A stretch of 64,000 bases of DNA, taken from the NCBI GenBank assembly GCA_007859995.1, contig SMSL01000009.1, positions 1-64,000 of the forward strand, in the 5' to 3' direction. Positions 18,485 to 26,928 of the stretch are shown here, piece by piece. This stretch comes from Candidatus Brocadiaceae bacterium S225 (lineage in GTDB: Bacteria > Planctomycetota > Brocadiia > Brocadiales > Scalinduaceae). Every line of letters starts with the position of its first letter. Within the stretch, counting starts at the first letter, position 1. The notes below the pieces were generated by a model. It had not been told where the DNA came from, searched no databases, and saw only the letters and a list, made by a program, of their open reading frames with translations. The translations under genes were made by a program, and so were the position numbers.

Positions 18485-18976
18485 ATGAACAAGCTGCTCC
18501 AGTTTATCACCTTTACTATTCTGATAACCTCAATATTTATAACAAATAACCCAAAAGAGGCTTCTGCGGAAATTGTTGTAGTCCATGCTAACCAGGCATG
18601 GCAACTAACAGACATAATCCTGAAGAAAAATCATGTGATCAAGTGGGAAGTAAGAGTGAATGATTACTGGAGTTTTAATACAACAATATTTCCTGATGGA
18701 CATAATGCAGATGGAATTCCTGTACCTGCTTTAGAAAGTTATACGTTACCTGGAGAGAATATTGGCATGCTCCTTGGCAAAACGGGTGAAGATAGAATTA
18801 TATCAATGGGTTTGTCAGGATCCTCTGATGTTTTGTATGGAGAGGAAGGCTGTTATTTATATCTGTCCATAAATGATGACTTAATTGGTAAGTTTGGAGA
18901 AGGATTCAAGGACAATAACGATACAATAATGGTTACGATAACGCAAACTCTAAGGAATGTCGCCATGTCGGAGTAA
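18485..18976 (+). CDS. Exported LecA (PA-IL)-like domain protein
   Basis: A 163-residue protein with a signal peptide (hydrophobic 8-21, cleavage near ASA at 28). The mature part resembles the PA-IL/LecA beta-sandwich often found in planctomycete exported proteins: VVHANQAWQLTDIILKKNHVIKW near the start, PGENIGMLLGKTGED in the middle and GCYLYLSINDDLIGKFGEGFKDNNDTIMVTI at the end, including the Asn-Asp-Asp and Asp-Asn positions that carry calcium and sugar in LecA. Carbohydrate binding is inferred. A near-consensus promoter sits immediately upstream. The stop overlaps the next start (TAATG), so both genes are probably translated together. A divergent galactose-binding-like fold is the main alternative. 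Confidence 0.65.
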   Translation: MNKLLQFITFTILITSIFITNNPKEASAEIVVVHANQAWQLTDIILKKNHVIKWEVRVNDYWSFNTTIFPDGHNADGIPVPALESYTLPGENIGMLLGKTGEDRIISMGLSGSSDVLYGEEGCYLYLSINDDLIGKFGEGFKDNNDTIMVTITQTLRNVAMSE

Positions 18977-19275
18977 TGTTTATTGAGGGCTGTCCAGGTG
19001 TATCATCTATCGCAGATAATAATATTAAAGAGGTTATTGCTGAGAAGGCTGTTGATGCAGAGATTAGTTTGGTTTTAATTGATACACCAGAAGATGCGAG
19101 ACGATTACAGTTTACAGGTTCTCCCGCAGTGAGAATCAATGGAATGGATATAGAGCCTAATATGCAAGACATTAAAGATTATGGCCTGAGAAGTCGTAAT
19201 TATTATATAGATGGGGAAAAATCAGATTACCCTGCTAAAAGTATGACTAGAGACGCAATCAAAAAGGTAAAATAA
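18976..19275 (+). CDS. Thioredoxin-fold small protein
   Basis: 99 residues without a signal peptide. Features of a thioredoxin-like alpha/beta fold are visible: GCPGVSS near the N-terminus (single Cys in the position of the CxxC motif), a central ISLVLIDTPEDARRLQFTGSP with the cis-proline loop SPAVRINGMDIEP, then YGLRSRNYYIDG. This resembles the short thioredoxin-family proteins sometimes annotated near alkylmercury lyase. With only one N-terminal Cys it cannot work as a classical dithiol reductase. It starts at the overlapping TAATG of the secreted LecA-like gene, implying translational coupling, although one product is exported and this one appears cytoplasmic. Confidence 0.65.
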   Translation: MFIEGCPGVSSIADNNIKEVIAEKAVDAEISLVLIDTPEDARRLQFTGSPAVRINGMDIEPNMQDIKDYGLRSRNYYIDGEKSDYPAKSMTRDAIKKVK

Positions 19276-19670
19276 TATCAATAGTTTTTATCTTACAGAG
19301 CCTCAATTTCCTCAATTCATATTCTATTCAAGCTTCCTCAACATCCTCAATGCAGAAAAAATTACCCATAAAATGTTGACATAATCAACAGCATAGTAGA
19401 GGAAGAAAAAAAAGAAATAATTTTACAATGAAAGCCAGAATATACCTGTTTCAAATAAGGCGTTATGATACAAGTGTTTAGCGTAAGATAACTTTATAAT
19501 ATCATATGGTTTTGATATATATTACTCATTTAGGCACGACTTTAGCTAACTACAACTCCCTCTGAGTATGCATAGATACTGAAACCGTTTGCATAAAATA
19601 TGTAACAACAGGGAGTTAATGCTTTTTCTTATGAGAATTTAATAAAAACTTATTAATTACCATTGTAAAA
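19276..19670. other. Intergenic region with a structured leader before the HD-GYP gene
   Basis: 395 bases with no gene. A nested inverted repeat at 19554-19617 (listed separately) precedes the HD-GYP gene. TTGACA at 19376-19381 has no good -10 partner and is not called. Confidence 0.5.
19554..19617 (+). repeat. Nested inverted repeat in the HD-GYP gene leader
   Basis: Outer arms AACTCCCT (19554-19561) and AGGGAGTT (19610-19617) enclose inner arms TATGCA (19567-19572) and TGCATA (19590-19595). Both pairs are perfect and nested, giving an RNA fold 54 nt before the start codon. It does not match the c-di-GMP riboswitch classes that I can recognise. Confidence 0.45.
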
Positions 19671-20666
19671 ATGACAACACTTTCATCTACGATTGAATAT
19701 ACAGCCATATCAAAAGACGCTTTAGTTGAAGACACAAAGATAGATTTTGATGTGTTTTTGAAAAACGATCTTAGCGGACGCTCCAGATATATCTTATTCT
19801 GTCGTGGAAATCAGGAATTCAGTGCTGATAGGAAAGGAGAATTATTAAACAGGAATACCCATAAGCTTTATATTTCTACAAAAGACACCGGCAAATACCT
19901 AAAGTATCAGGAAAAAAACCTCAGGCAAATTGTAGAAGACTACAGTAAAAGTTCTTTGCAGAAATCAGGAGCACTTTATCAGGTTGCTAAAAATTTAACA
20001 CAGGACGTTATGGATGACCCAAAGTCCGGCGAGAATATCGAACGGGCTTCTGTATGGGTAGATAATGCAATTACTCACATTCTTCAAAATGAAAATACAT
20101 TCTCCAGTTTGTTTGAAGTTGCTTCCCATGATTATCGCACGACTACACATTCTATTAACGTATCAGTAATCGGATTACTCTTTGGCAAATATCTTTCCTT
20201 GAAGCCAAATGAGTTGGAAAGTCTTGGCACAGGCCTATTGATGCATGATATCGGTAAGTCAACACTCCCTCAAGATATCCTGAACAAACAAGGGGATCTC
20301 ACGAGCGAAGAGTTTCATGAAATAAAAAAACACCCTAAAGCAGGACTGGATATTCTAGAACACAATGGTCGCATTGATGGACTCTCTTTGAAAGTAGTTA
20401 TTCAGCATCATGAAAACAATGATGGTACAGGATACCCTTATGGAATCGGAGGCAGCGACATCCATTTATTTGGGCATATTTCTCGGATAGTTGATGCATA
20501 TGATGCAATGACGTCCGACAGGCCATATGCTGCTGCAATGAGGCCTTTTGCGACACTGGCAGAAATAAAAAAAGAAAATAAGATTTGTTTTAACGAGGAG
20601 TTGTTAAAAGAGTTTATCTGCTTTCTTGGGCTTAAAAATCAGCGCAGTAAATCCATGCCCACTTAA
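19671..20666 (+). CDS. HD-GYP domain cyclic-di-GMP phosphodiesterase
   Basis: A 331-residue cytoplasmic protein. The N-terminal part (about 1-90) is an uncharacterised beta-rich region with DLSGRSRYILFCRGNQEF, similar in style to domains preceding HD-GYP in other proteins. The HD-GYP domain covers about 140-315, with metal ligands in H192-D193 (LLMHDIGK), H247 (HHENNDGTGYP) and the GYP tripeptide at 254-256. The later RIVDAYDAMTSDRPY motif is also present. All catalytic motifs are intact, so hydrolysis of c-di-GMP is likely. It could oppose the GGDEF protein at 0.3-2 kb. No receiver domain is present. No clear ribosome-binding site is seen. Confidence 0.9.
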   Translation: MTTLSSTIEYTAISKDALVEDTKIDFDVFLKNDLSGRSRYILFCRGNQEFSADRKGELLNRNTHKLYISTKDTGKYLKYQEKNLRQIVEDYSKSSLQKSGALYQVAKNLTQDVMDDPKSGENIERASVWVDNAITHILQNENTFSSLFEVASHDYRTTTHSINVSVIGLLFGKYLSLKPNELESLGTGLLMHDIGKSTLPQDILNKQGDLTSEEFHEIKKHPKAGLDILEHNGRIDGLSLKVVIQHHENNDGTGYPYGIGGSDIHLFGHISRIVDAYDAMTSDRPYAAAMRPFATLAEIKKENKICFNEELLKEFICFLGLKNQRSKSMPT

Positions 20667-20861
20667 CCTCTTCAGAAGTTTTAAGGCATAAGCATTTGTC
20701 CGTAATAGGCACTTAAATAGATAAATCAACAATTGCCAATATATAAATGAAGACTACAGCCGTAATTTGAAAAGCAAAAAGCAAAAAACTGAAAAAATTA
20801 TACTGTTTTCAGAAATGAAGACACCTGCCAATGCCTCTCAGTATTTAGGGAGTTTGATATA

Positions 20862-23800
20862 CTACAATATGCATATGTATGCGAATGCAAAGGCCGCAAA
20901 AACAGATAAATAACAGGCAATAGTCGATTTTGTTAAGAGGTGTTTTGTTTTTTTCGATAGAAGATAAAAAATATAGATACTTCCTGAAACTCCAGCAAGA
21001 ATAAATAATAATTCAATCGCTGACATAACCCCTATTTTATCAGCAGTCAAAACTTCATTTTCAGCTCTTACCGGGTGATAAACTCCTGTTATCTCTATCA
21101 ACGTCCAGAAATCTGCTTTAAGTTTATTCCAATAAAAAGCAAGATGTCCCATAAGCGCGAGTGGTATCGCCGCATATCCGAAATCCGTAATTCTTGTTTT
21201 TACATTGTGAAACGAAAACCCATTGCATACATAATCAAGAAAAATGATAGAACCAGATGGAAGAAAAGATACAAAGGTAAATATTAATGTATAAAGTACC
21301 GTTTGGTTGATTCCGATAAAACTGTATAGAGATTGAAACCACTGAGAATCCATGCTAAGAAGACTTTCATGCTCTACTAACAATATTCCCAATAGTGATA
21401 AACACAGTAACGACTCAGACAATGACCTATTGGACATGTTGCCTATGTCGCTTCCCGGTACCTGAAGATTGACCTTTATGGAACTGTGACCGCAATTTTT
21501 GTAACAGTTCATACATAAAACGCAATCTCTACCATTTTCCAATCCATAAGGATGTAAATACATTGGACAACCTTCTGTTAATTGCGTTCCCAGGTAGCAA
21601 TCGTGAGTTTCACATTGGTTCAGGCAGACGCTTCTGTTTGCTTTCAAAGAAGTTATTGATGCAAGCGAATAAACACCAAACAAGCCGCCCAGCGGGCAAA
21701 CATATCTGCACCATACTCTTCTTTCAAAGATCAAGCCTGAAATAACGGCTCCTGAAAGAATAAGGATAATCAAATATGCTGTTAATGTCGAAGAGCGTTG
21801 AATTGCCGTGACACCTTCAAACCAGAAGACTAATATTATTAGTCCAATGGTGATATACTTTCCGTATGAAACCAGTATCTTCGGTATTTGCAGATTAAAA
21901 TTTTTAAATCTCTTCACCGAATCACCGGCAGCAGCGAAAGGGCATATCCCACATAAAAATCTTCCGGAAACAAAAGTTATTAAATACATGCCAAATATGC
22001 CTGCCGACCAGAATAATGTATTTATAAAATTTAACTGCCCATCTTTATGCCCCAAAAAAAGCATTAAAAGTGTAATTACAAGCAATATAGAACTTAGAAG
22101 TTGAAGACCCGATGGGTAAAATTTGCTCTTTAAAAATCTTTGAACCACATCAAATGAAAGAAAGTCAAAAGACCATTTTTTTTCTCCCATTGGTATGCCA
22201 AAAAAGATTTGTTCTGACGTAATTACATCACCTTTTGCCAGGATAACTGCACGTCTCAGCACATTCTCAAGCTCTTTAACGTTTCCTGGCCAATCATAAC
22301 TCATCAACCTTCCCATAGCATTGTCAGATACATTTTTCACGTCTTTGTGCAATTCGCGACTGATCTTCTCAAGAAAGTCTTTTGTTAGCATTGGGATACT
22401 GCGTTTCTGATCTCTAATCGCTTTTAATTGATAGTGGTTCTTGCTTAATATTTTATATAAACTTTTATCAAACTTTCCTTCCTCTATAGATGAAGGAATA
22501 TCTTCAGATACAGATGAAATAATTCTCGCGTTTGAAAAGATGGTGCCATTTCCATTGACACGGTTAAATTTCCCATCCTGTAGATAATTCAGCAATTTGA
22601 TTTGGTTCGCTTGATTCAACTTATCGATATGGTCTAAGAAAATTGTTCCCGAGTCAGCAAGTTCTATATATCCCAGATGAGTTGCTATATTTCCTGTTTC
22701 AATAGATTTCCGAGGAGACAAATTGTCATGTAAATCATTCCCATTTGAGTCATCCGTGCTTATTACTTGAGAACTTTGTTCATAACCAAAAAGCTCGTTC
22801 CCCCATGATTCACTGTCAATATCCCTGCAATCAATCACTATAAAAGGGCCTTTATAACGTTTGCTCCTGTAATGAATGGTTTTTGACATGGGAATCTTTC
22901 CTGTCCCATCTTCACCTCTTATTAGCACAGGTTCATTAATCGAAGCCATCGAATCAACGAAAGCATTTATTTTGTCAATATACTTACCTTTACCTACAAA
23001 ACCAGGGTCGTCTGAAACTTTCCTGCTACTTACTCCCTCTGCAATCTGTATCCTTCTTTTGAGTCGAGCATGGGAAATAGCAAGGGCAATGTGGTTGGCC
23101 ATAATCGTCAATCCCCTGATATCGTCGTATGTGTACTTTCTCTTATCAACAGTCTGAATGTTAATTGCGCCTATAACGTCATTCTTCTCACCTAATGGCA
23201 AAGACAAGAGTGAGGATAAACGTTCCTCATGGATTTCCGTAATAAGCTTTACCCTTGGGTCGGTATGAACATCTTCAAGTGCAACGGGCTCACCATTTTT
23301 AACTACCCATCCGGTAACTCCCTCGCCTTCAGCTAATCGCATTCTCACATTCTTCATTACTTTATCATTAAAGCCAACTGCTGCCTCCAACACCAGATCC
23401 TGGGTAACCCTGTCAACTAAATAGATAGAACACGCATCCGCCTGCATCTCCTTGTTAACGGCTTTAACGACTGATAAGAGTGTTTTATTAATATCTTCCG
23501 ATGTCTGGAAAAGCCTGGTTACTCTATTTATTACGTCTAACTTTCTCTCCTTTTCAAACTTATCTTCAATTACTCCAACTATCTTTATTTTCTCCTTTTC
23601 AAAAAAATCAAAGAAGACTTTTATTCTCATTGAAACAACTCTGGCTAAATACATACTCAAAAGAGGATTCTTTTGAAATAGCTCCTGGATATCATCATTG
23701 TAAATTACAAAGAGTTCAACATCTTCCTTCGCCTTTTTGGTTGCAAGGTACGGTTCATCAGTAAGGATAGAAATAGCGCCAAAACAATCTCCTTTGCTGA

Positions 23801-24059
23801 GCACTGCTACGGTAATCTCTTCCCCGCTACTATCAACTAAGGTTTCTGCTACGGATCCCGCGTGAATGATAAACAGGCAATTGCCCTTCTGTCCTCTTTC
23901 ACATATAGTCTTGCCTACCCCATAATGTTGGATCTGGATCCTGGATACAATCTTCTTTAAAAGAGTGTTAGACAATAAGGAAAACGGTTCATAATTCCGG
24001 AGAAAGTCTCTTTTTTGCTTAAAAAAACTCTTCTCTTCTGTCATTTTAATTTTCTTCAT
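20862..24059 (-). CDS. Multidomain sensor: cyclic-nucleotide-binding + GAF + degenerate sigma-54 AAA+ + NosR/NapH-like membrane ferredoxin
   Basis: A 1065-residue fusion. Residues 25-150 are a Crp-type cyclic-nucleotide-binding domain (EITVAVLSKGDCFGAISILTD). About 180-335 is GAF. About 352-620 is a sigma-54-activator AAA+ domain: Walker A GEDGTGK (382-388), Walker B FLDHID (catalytic Glu replaced by His) and WPGNVKELENVLRRA (590-604). The GAFTGA loop that contacts sigma-54 is missing after ELFGYEQ, the arginine-finger region reads FDKSLYKIL, and no DNA-binding Fis helix follows. Instead there are about ten membrane segments with CGICP (703-707), CRYVCP (784-789), a four-Cys run (812-831) and CVLCMNC-x3-C (847-856), as in NosR/NapH/CcoG electron-transfer proteins. 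A membrane redox sensor or redox-controlled electron carrier is inferred. The gene is monocistronic. Confidence 0.85.
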   Translation of the reverse strand: MKKIKMTEEKSFFKQKRDFLRNYEPFSLLSNTLLKKIVSRIQIQHYGVGKTICERGQKGNCLFIIHAGSVAETLVDSSGEEITVAVLSKGDCFGAISILTDEPYLATKKAKEDVELFVIYNDDIQELFQKNPLLSMYLARVVSMRIKVFFDFFEKEKIKIVGVIEDKFEKERKLDVINRVTRLFQTSEDINKTLLSVVKAVNKEMQADACSIYLVDRVTQDLVLEAAVGFNDKVMKNVRMRLAEGEGVTGWVVKNGEPVALEDVHTDPRVKLITEIHEERLSSLLSLPLGEKNDVIGAINIQTVDKRKYTYDDIRGLTIMANHIALAISHARLKRRIQIAEGVSSRKVSDDPGFVGKGKYIDKINAFVDSMASINEPVLIRGEDGTGKIPMSKTIHYRSKRYKGPFIVIDCRDIDSESWGNELFGYEQSSQVISTDDSNGNDLHDNLSPRKSIETGNIATHLGYIELADSGTIFLDHIDKLNQANQIKLLNYLQDGKFNRVNGNGTIFSNARIISSVSEDIPSSIEEGKFDKSLYKILSKNHYQLKAIRDQKRSIPMLTKDFLEKISRELHKDVKNVSDNAMGRLMSYDWPGNVKELENVLRRAVILAKGDVITSEQIFFGIPMGEKKWSFDFLSFDVVQRFLKSKFYPSGLQLLSSILLVITLLMLFLGHKDGQLNFINTLFWSAGIFGMYLITFVSGRFLCGICPFAAAGDSVKRFKNFNLQIPKILVSYGKYITIGLIILVFWFEGVTAIQRSSTLTAYLIILILSGAVISGLIFERRVWCRYVCPLGGLFGVYSLASITSLKANRSVCLNQCETHDCYLGTQLTEGCPMYLHPYGLENGRDCVLCMNCYKNCGHSSIKVNLQVPGSDIGNMSNRSLSESLLCLSLLGILLVEHESLLSMDSQWFQSLYSFIGINQTVLYTLIFTFVSFLPSGSIIFLDYVCNGFSFHNVKTRITDFGYAAIPLALMGHLAFYWNKLKADFWTLIEITGVYHPVRAENEVLTADKIGVMSAIELLFILAGVSGSIYIFYLLSKKTKHLLTKSTIACYLSVFAAFAFAYICIL

Positions 24060-24216
24060 AACAAAATTAATAGATTTTTGATAGGTAATATAGCATAAGT
24101 TGTTTTGTGTAAAGAGATTACAGGCGTATCTATTTTGTAGGTTCTATACTACATGATTAAATTGTGAAAAAATATAATAATATTCATAATTTTTCATAAA
24201 TGACAGGTAAAATCAC

Positions 24217-24244
24217 TTGACGAAAATAAGTTTTAATGTATAAT
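24217..24244 (+). promoter_or_regulatory. Sigma-70-type promoter of the small secreted-protein gene
   Basis: TTGACG (24217-24222) and TATAAT (24239-24244), spacer 16 nt. The start would be near 24251, leaving a 136-nt leader. Confidence 0.7.
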
Positions 24245-24266
24245 CCCTGAACTATTTTGTATTACG

Positions 24267-24319
24267 GGCTAAGAAAACATTTCAAGACGAAAAGAGGATA
24301 TGTTTTCAGCCGATTTTTT
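24267..24319 (+). terminator. Leader hairpin followed by a T-run (possible attenuator)
   Basis: GGCT-AA-GAAAACAT (24267-24280) pairs with ATGTTTTCAGCC (24300-24311), a 12-bp stem with a two-base bulge. It is followed by GATTTTTTA (T-run 24314-24319). It lies wholly inside the leader of the next gene, downstream of its promoter, the position of an attenuator or riboswitch expression platform. Confidence 0.5.
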
Positions 24320-24386
24320 ATGTAACAAGAGAAGAATTACCGCATTGTAGATTGTTTTTTATTTTTAATTTTGAAAGGAGAAGGGA

Positions 24387-24749
24387 ATGCTTAGTAAACT
24401 AAAGATTGCATCTATATCGCTGATGGTCGTGGGATTACTTTTCTGTGTAAGTCAGGCCACTTATGCCACAAATACTTGGAGGCCTACTGACGGAGGGTCA
24501 ATTCTCGTTCAGGTTATAGCGCTTGGGTATGCAGTTGAAGATGCAGAAGTAAGTGTTGGAGATAGTTCTGATACTACCGGCCATAACGGAAACAGAATGT
24601 TTTCTGTTGAGCCTGGATTCTACACAGTTTCAGCTACAGGCCCACATGGCGGTTCCGCTACCAAAGAAGTTAGAATTAGACCAGGTGAGTTCGTACAGTG
24701 TACACTTGAATTAGGTGCTGAAGCCCTTCACGTTGGCGAAGGTCATTGA
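24387..24749 (+). CDS. Small exported protein with a carboxypeptidase-regulatory-like beta-sandwich
   Basis: 120 residues with a clear signal peptide (MLSKLKIASISLMVVGLLFC, cleavage near TYA at 27). The mature part of about 90 residues has the spacing of a carboxypeptidase regulatory-like/Cna-B-type fold: ILVQVIALGYAVEDAEVSV, a turn with TTGHNGNRMFSVEPGFYTVSA, and closing EVRIRPGEFVQCTLELG. Such domains usually bind or stabilise partners at the cell surface. As a stand-alone domain its role is unknown. GGAGAAGGG precedes the ATG. The gene has its own promoter, a structured leader and a very strong terminator, so it is probably well expressed and tightly bounded. Confidence 0.75.
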   Translation: MLSKLKIASISLMVVGLLFCVSQATYATNTWRPTDGGSILVQVIALGYAVEDAEVSVGDSSDTTGHNGNRMFSVEPGFYTVSATGPHGGSATKEVRIRPGEFVQCTLELGAEALHVGEGH

Positions 24750-24782
24750 TTTACACTTGCATTAGTAAGAACTAACAACTAC

Positions 24783-24822
24783 AGGCTTCAGGGTTAAATA
24801 TTTAACCCTGAAGCCTTTTTTT
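24783..24822 (+). terminator. Rho-independent terminator
   Basis: A perfect 34-nt palindrome, 17-nt arms AGGCTTCAGGGTTAAAT and ATTTAACCCTGAAGCCT (24783-24816), runs straight into seven Ts (24816-24822). It lies 33 nt after the secreted-protein stop codon. It is the clearest terminator in the window. Confidence 0.95.
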
Positions 24823-25012
24823 ATTTAACATCTCATTAAGTTGGTTTCTACCAAAGATTTCTTACTCCTGTCAAGCGCATTTGATAAATCGTATGTTGTT
24901 TCCATTCTCAAAAATAGCCATTTAAAAGATGACTCTTGGATATTTATCTGATTAGTTGGTATGTTACATATCAGAGTTGATTTATATTTAAGCATTAGTA
25001 TAATAAACTTCA

Positions 25013-25585
25013 ATGAAGGATAAATCGGATGTAGAAGTAATACTAAATCATATACGCAACCTTGAAGATGTTACATTAAAACCCATAATGGATATTGTGG
25101 CGCTAAAAATATCCGAGGGTCCTTATGACATGGGACCGGAAAATAATATTACTAAAGCTGAGGAAATAACGGCAGAATATATTTCAGAAAATTACAGTAC
25201 CATTGATGAATTTCACGAAAAATTAAGAATATTAGATGGCGGTATTAAAGGTATAGAAACGATTGCGAATAAGATCTATAAACATTATAAAACCAGTGAC
25301 CACCTCGATTTTGAAACAGTCAAACACAACATAAGCAGTAAGAAAGATATCACATTAAAGACAATTACTGATCTGGTCGCATATAAAATTTCGCAAAGTG
25401 CTCATGATCAAGGATCTGAATTAAATTTTGTTTCTGCTGAGACTTTCGTAGCCGAATACGTTTCGAAAAACTATAGAAACAAGGAAGAAATGGAAAAGAA
25501 GATATCAAAATTGGATAAAGGTTCGAAAGGGCTAAGTGCTTTCGCTGATATCGTATACAACCATTTTGTCAGTAAAAACAAATGA
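25013..25585 (+). CDS. Protein of two tandem ~90-residue helical repeats, function unknown
   Basis: 190 residues that align to themselves without gaps: residues 5-94 and 95-184 share the pattern (I/V)TLK-I-D-VA-KIS, a Glu-Asn/Leu-Asn turn, AE-(I/V)AEY(I/V)S-NY, and a final LD-G-KG-x4-A-x-VY-H. The repeats are predicted mostly helical and charged, with no signal peptide and no membrane segment. I do not recognise the family. Its stop overlaps the start of the FHA-trypsin gene (ATGA), so it is almost certainly translationally coupled to it and may act as its cytoplasmic partner. Other explanations cannot be excluded. No strong ribosome-binding site precedes the ATG. Confidence 0.75.
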   Translation: MKDKSDVEVILNHIRNLEDVTLKPIMDIVALKISEGPYDMGPENNITKAEEITAEYISENYSTIDEFHEKLRILDGGIKGIETIANKIYKHYKTSDHLDFETVKHNISSKKDITLKTITDLVAYKISQSAHDQGSELNFVSAETFVAEYVSKNYRNKEEMEKKISKLDKGSKGLSAFADIVYNHFVSKNK

Positions 25586-26928
25586 AGGCTATCTTCGTTC
25601 ATCTGTCAGGAAGTAAGAGGGGTAAGACCGAGTTCTTTACTGATTCAAAAATCAGCGTTGGAACGGATCGTTCATGCAATCTTCGTTTTGACCAGTCTAT
25701 AGATAAAAGTACCTCACCTTTTCATGCAGAAATAAACTTACAGGAATGTGATTATGTCCTGAAGGATTTGAACAGTGCTAAAGGCACGTTTGTAAATAAC
25801 AGACAAATACAGGAGGTTGTTATTCATGATGGTGATCTTATTGAATATGGTGACAACGGACCAAGAGCACGTTTCAGGATAAAGACTGAGGAGGGAGATG
25901 TATGTAAGCCATTCAGGGAAATACTGGCAGATTCTATGGATATTGCCAGAGAGCCTCATAAAGGACGGAAGCTGGCCACTGCAACAGTTTTTTTTAAAAG
26001 TTTATTAACTGAGGCATTCACACAATCTTCAGCGAAATTTAAGCTTGTTACTCTCTCTATCTTCCTGCTTTCCTTTATAGGTATTATTACCTTAGTCTAT
26101 AACACATTCTCCGTTCTGACAGAAACAACAAAAAGAGTCGAACTCCTTGAATTTGAAAGCGCTATCGGTGAAAAAATAATAAAAGATTTCGGCAGAGGTG
26201 TCTGTTTTATTCAGTGTTCTTTTTCGTTAGTTGATGAAGTTTCTGGTAAGCCGTTAACATCATGGAGGGATGGAAGTTTATTGACTAATAACCTCACAGG
26301 GACCGGATTTATCATTGGCAATGGTAAGATTTTTACAAATCGTCATATTGCGGAACCCTGGTGGCAGCAAACAGAATATGCCATTCCTTTGGGGCCAGGC
26401 TTAACTCCCAGGTTTGAGGTGTTCAGGGCTTTTTTCCCTGGTGTGGCAGACCCGGTCGCACTCAGAGTAGAAAAAGTTTCTGACATCGCCGATGTTGCTC
26501 TTTTAAGTTTTGATACTGAGGGCATTGATATACCGATACTTGAATTGGATTTAAGTGGTAAGGATGCAATAGAGGGAGAACCTGTTGTCCTGTTAGGTTA
26601 TCCGGCCGGTATGAATGCGCTTTACGCAAAAAGCGATCCGGAGATTGCACAGGAAATATCTAAATTATCATTTCTGGACGCGGCTCAGGAGCTTTCTAAC
26701 CATCGCCTTATAAAACCGATAGCAACCCAGGGACATATTAGCGATGTTTTAAACAAAAGAATTATATATGATGCGCAAACAACTGTTGGTGGTAGCGGTG
26801 GTCCGCTTTTCAATAATAAAGGCGAAGTAATTGCTATAAATTATGGAATCTTCCGCGGTTTCAGGGGAGCAAACTTTGGTGTCCCTATAAAGTATGCCAT
26901 AGAATTACTAGAAGATGAAAAACATTAA
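25582..26928 (+). CDS. Membrane-anchored FHA domain - trypsin-like serine protease
   Basis: 448 residues. An N-terminal FHA domain (about 1-100; SVGTDRSCNL, the SPFHAEI strand, LKDLNSAKGTFVNNR) would bind phosphothreonine in the cytoplasm. One transmembrane segment (about 154-174) follows, then a chymotrypsin-fold protease outside the inner membrane. The catalytic triad reads as H255 (TNRHIAEP), D304 (DIADVALLSF) and S405 (VGGSGGPLF), all intact. There is no PDZ domain, unlike DegP/HtrA. The inferred role is transmembrane signalling from a phosphorylated partner to periplasmic proteolysis, or the reverse. It is coupled upstream to the tandem-repeat protein and overlaps the downstream HAD gene by 14 nt. 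Confidence 0.88.
   Translation: MKAIFVHLSGSKRGKTEFFTDSKISVGTDRSCNLRFDQSIDKSTSPFHAEINLQECDYVLKDLNSAKGTFVNNRQIQEVVIHDGDLIEYGDNGPRARFRIKTEEGDVCKPFREILADSMDIAREPHKGRKLATATVFFKSLLTEAFTQSSAKFKLVTLSIFLLSFIGIITLVYNTFSVLTETTKRVELLEFESAIGEKIIKDFGRGVCFIQCSFSLVDEVSGKPLTSWRDGSLLTNNLTGTGFIIGNGKIFTNRHIAEPWWQQTEYAIPLGPGLTPRFEVFRAFFPGVADPVALRVEKVSDIADVALLSFDTEGIDIPILELDLSGKDAIEGEPVVLLGYPAGMNALYAKSDPEIAQEISKLSFLDAAQELSNHRLIKPIATQGHISDVLNKRIIYDAQTTVGGSGGPLFNNKGEVIAINYGIFRGFRGANFGVPIKYAIELLEDEKH

Larger units (their letters stand above)
24060..24386. other. Divergent intergenic region with promoter and leader hairpin
   Basis: 327 bases between the minus-strand multidomain sensor and a plus-strand secreted-protein gene. 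The plus-strand promoter (24217-24244) and an attenuator-like hairpin (24267-24319) are listed separately. For the minus-strand gene only a weak TTTACA/TATATT pair with poor spacing is visible. Confidence 0.5.

Noticed and set aside
19376-19398. TTGACA upstream of the HD-GYP gene as a promoter
   Set aside because: No -10-like hexamer lies at 15-19 nt from it.
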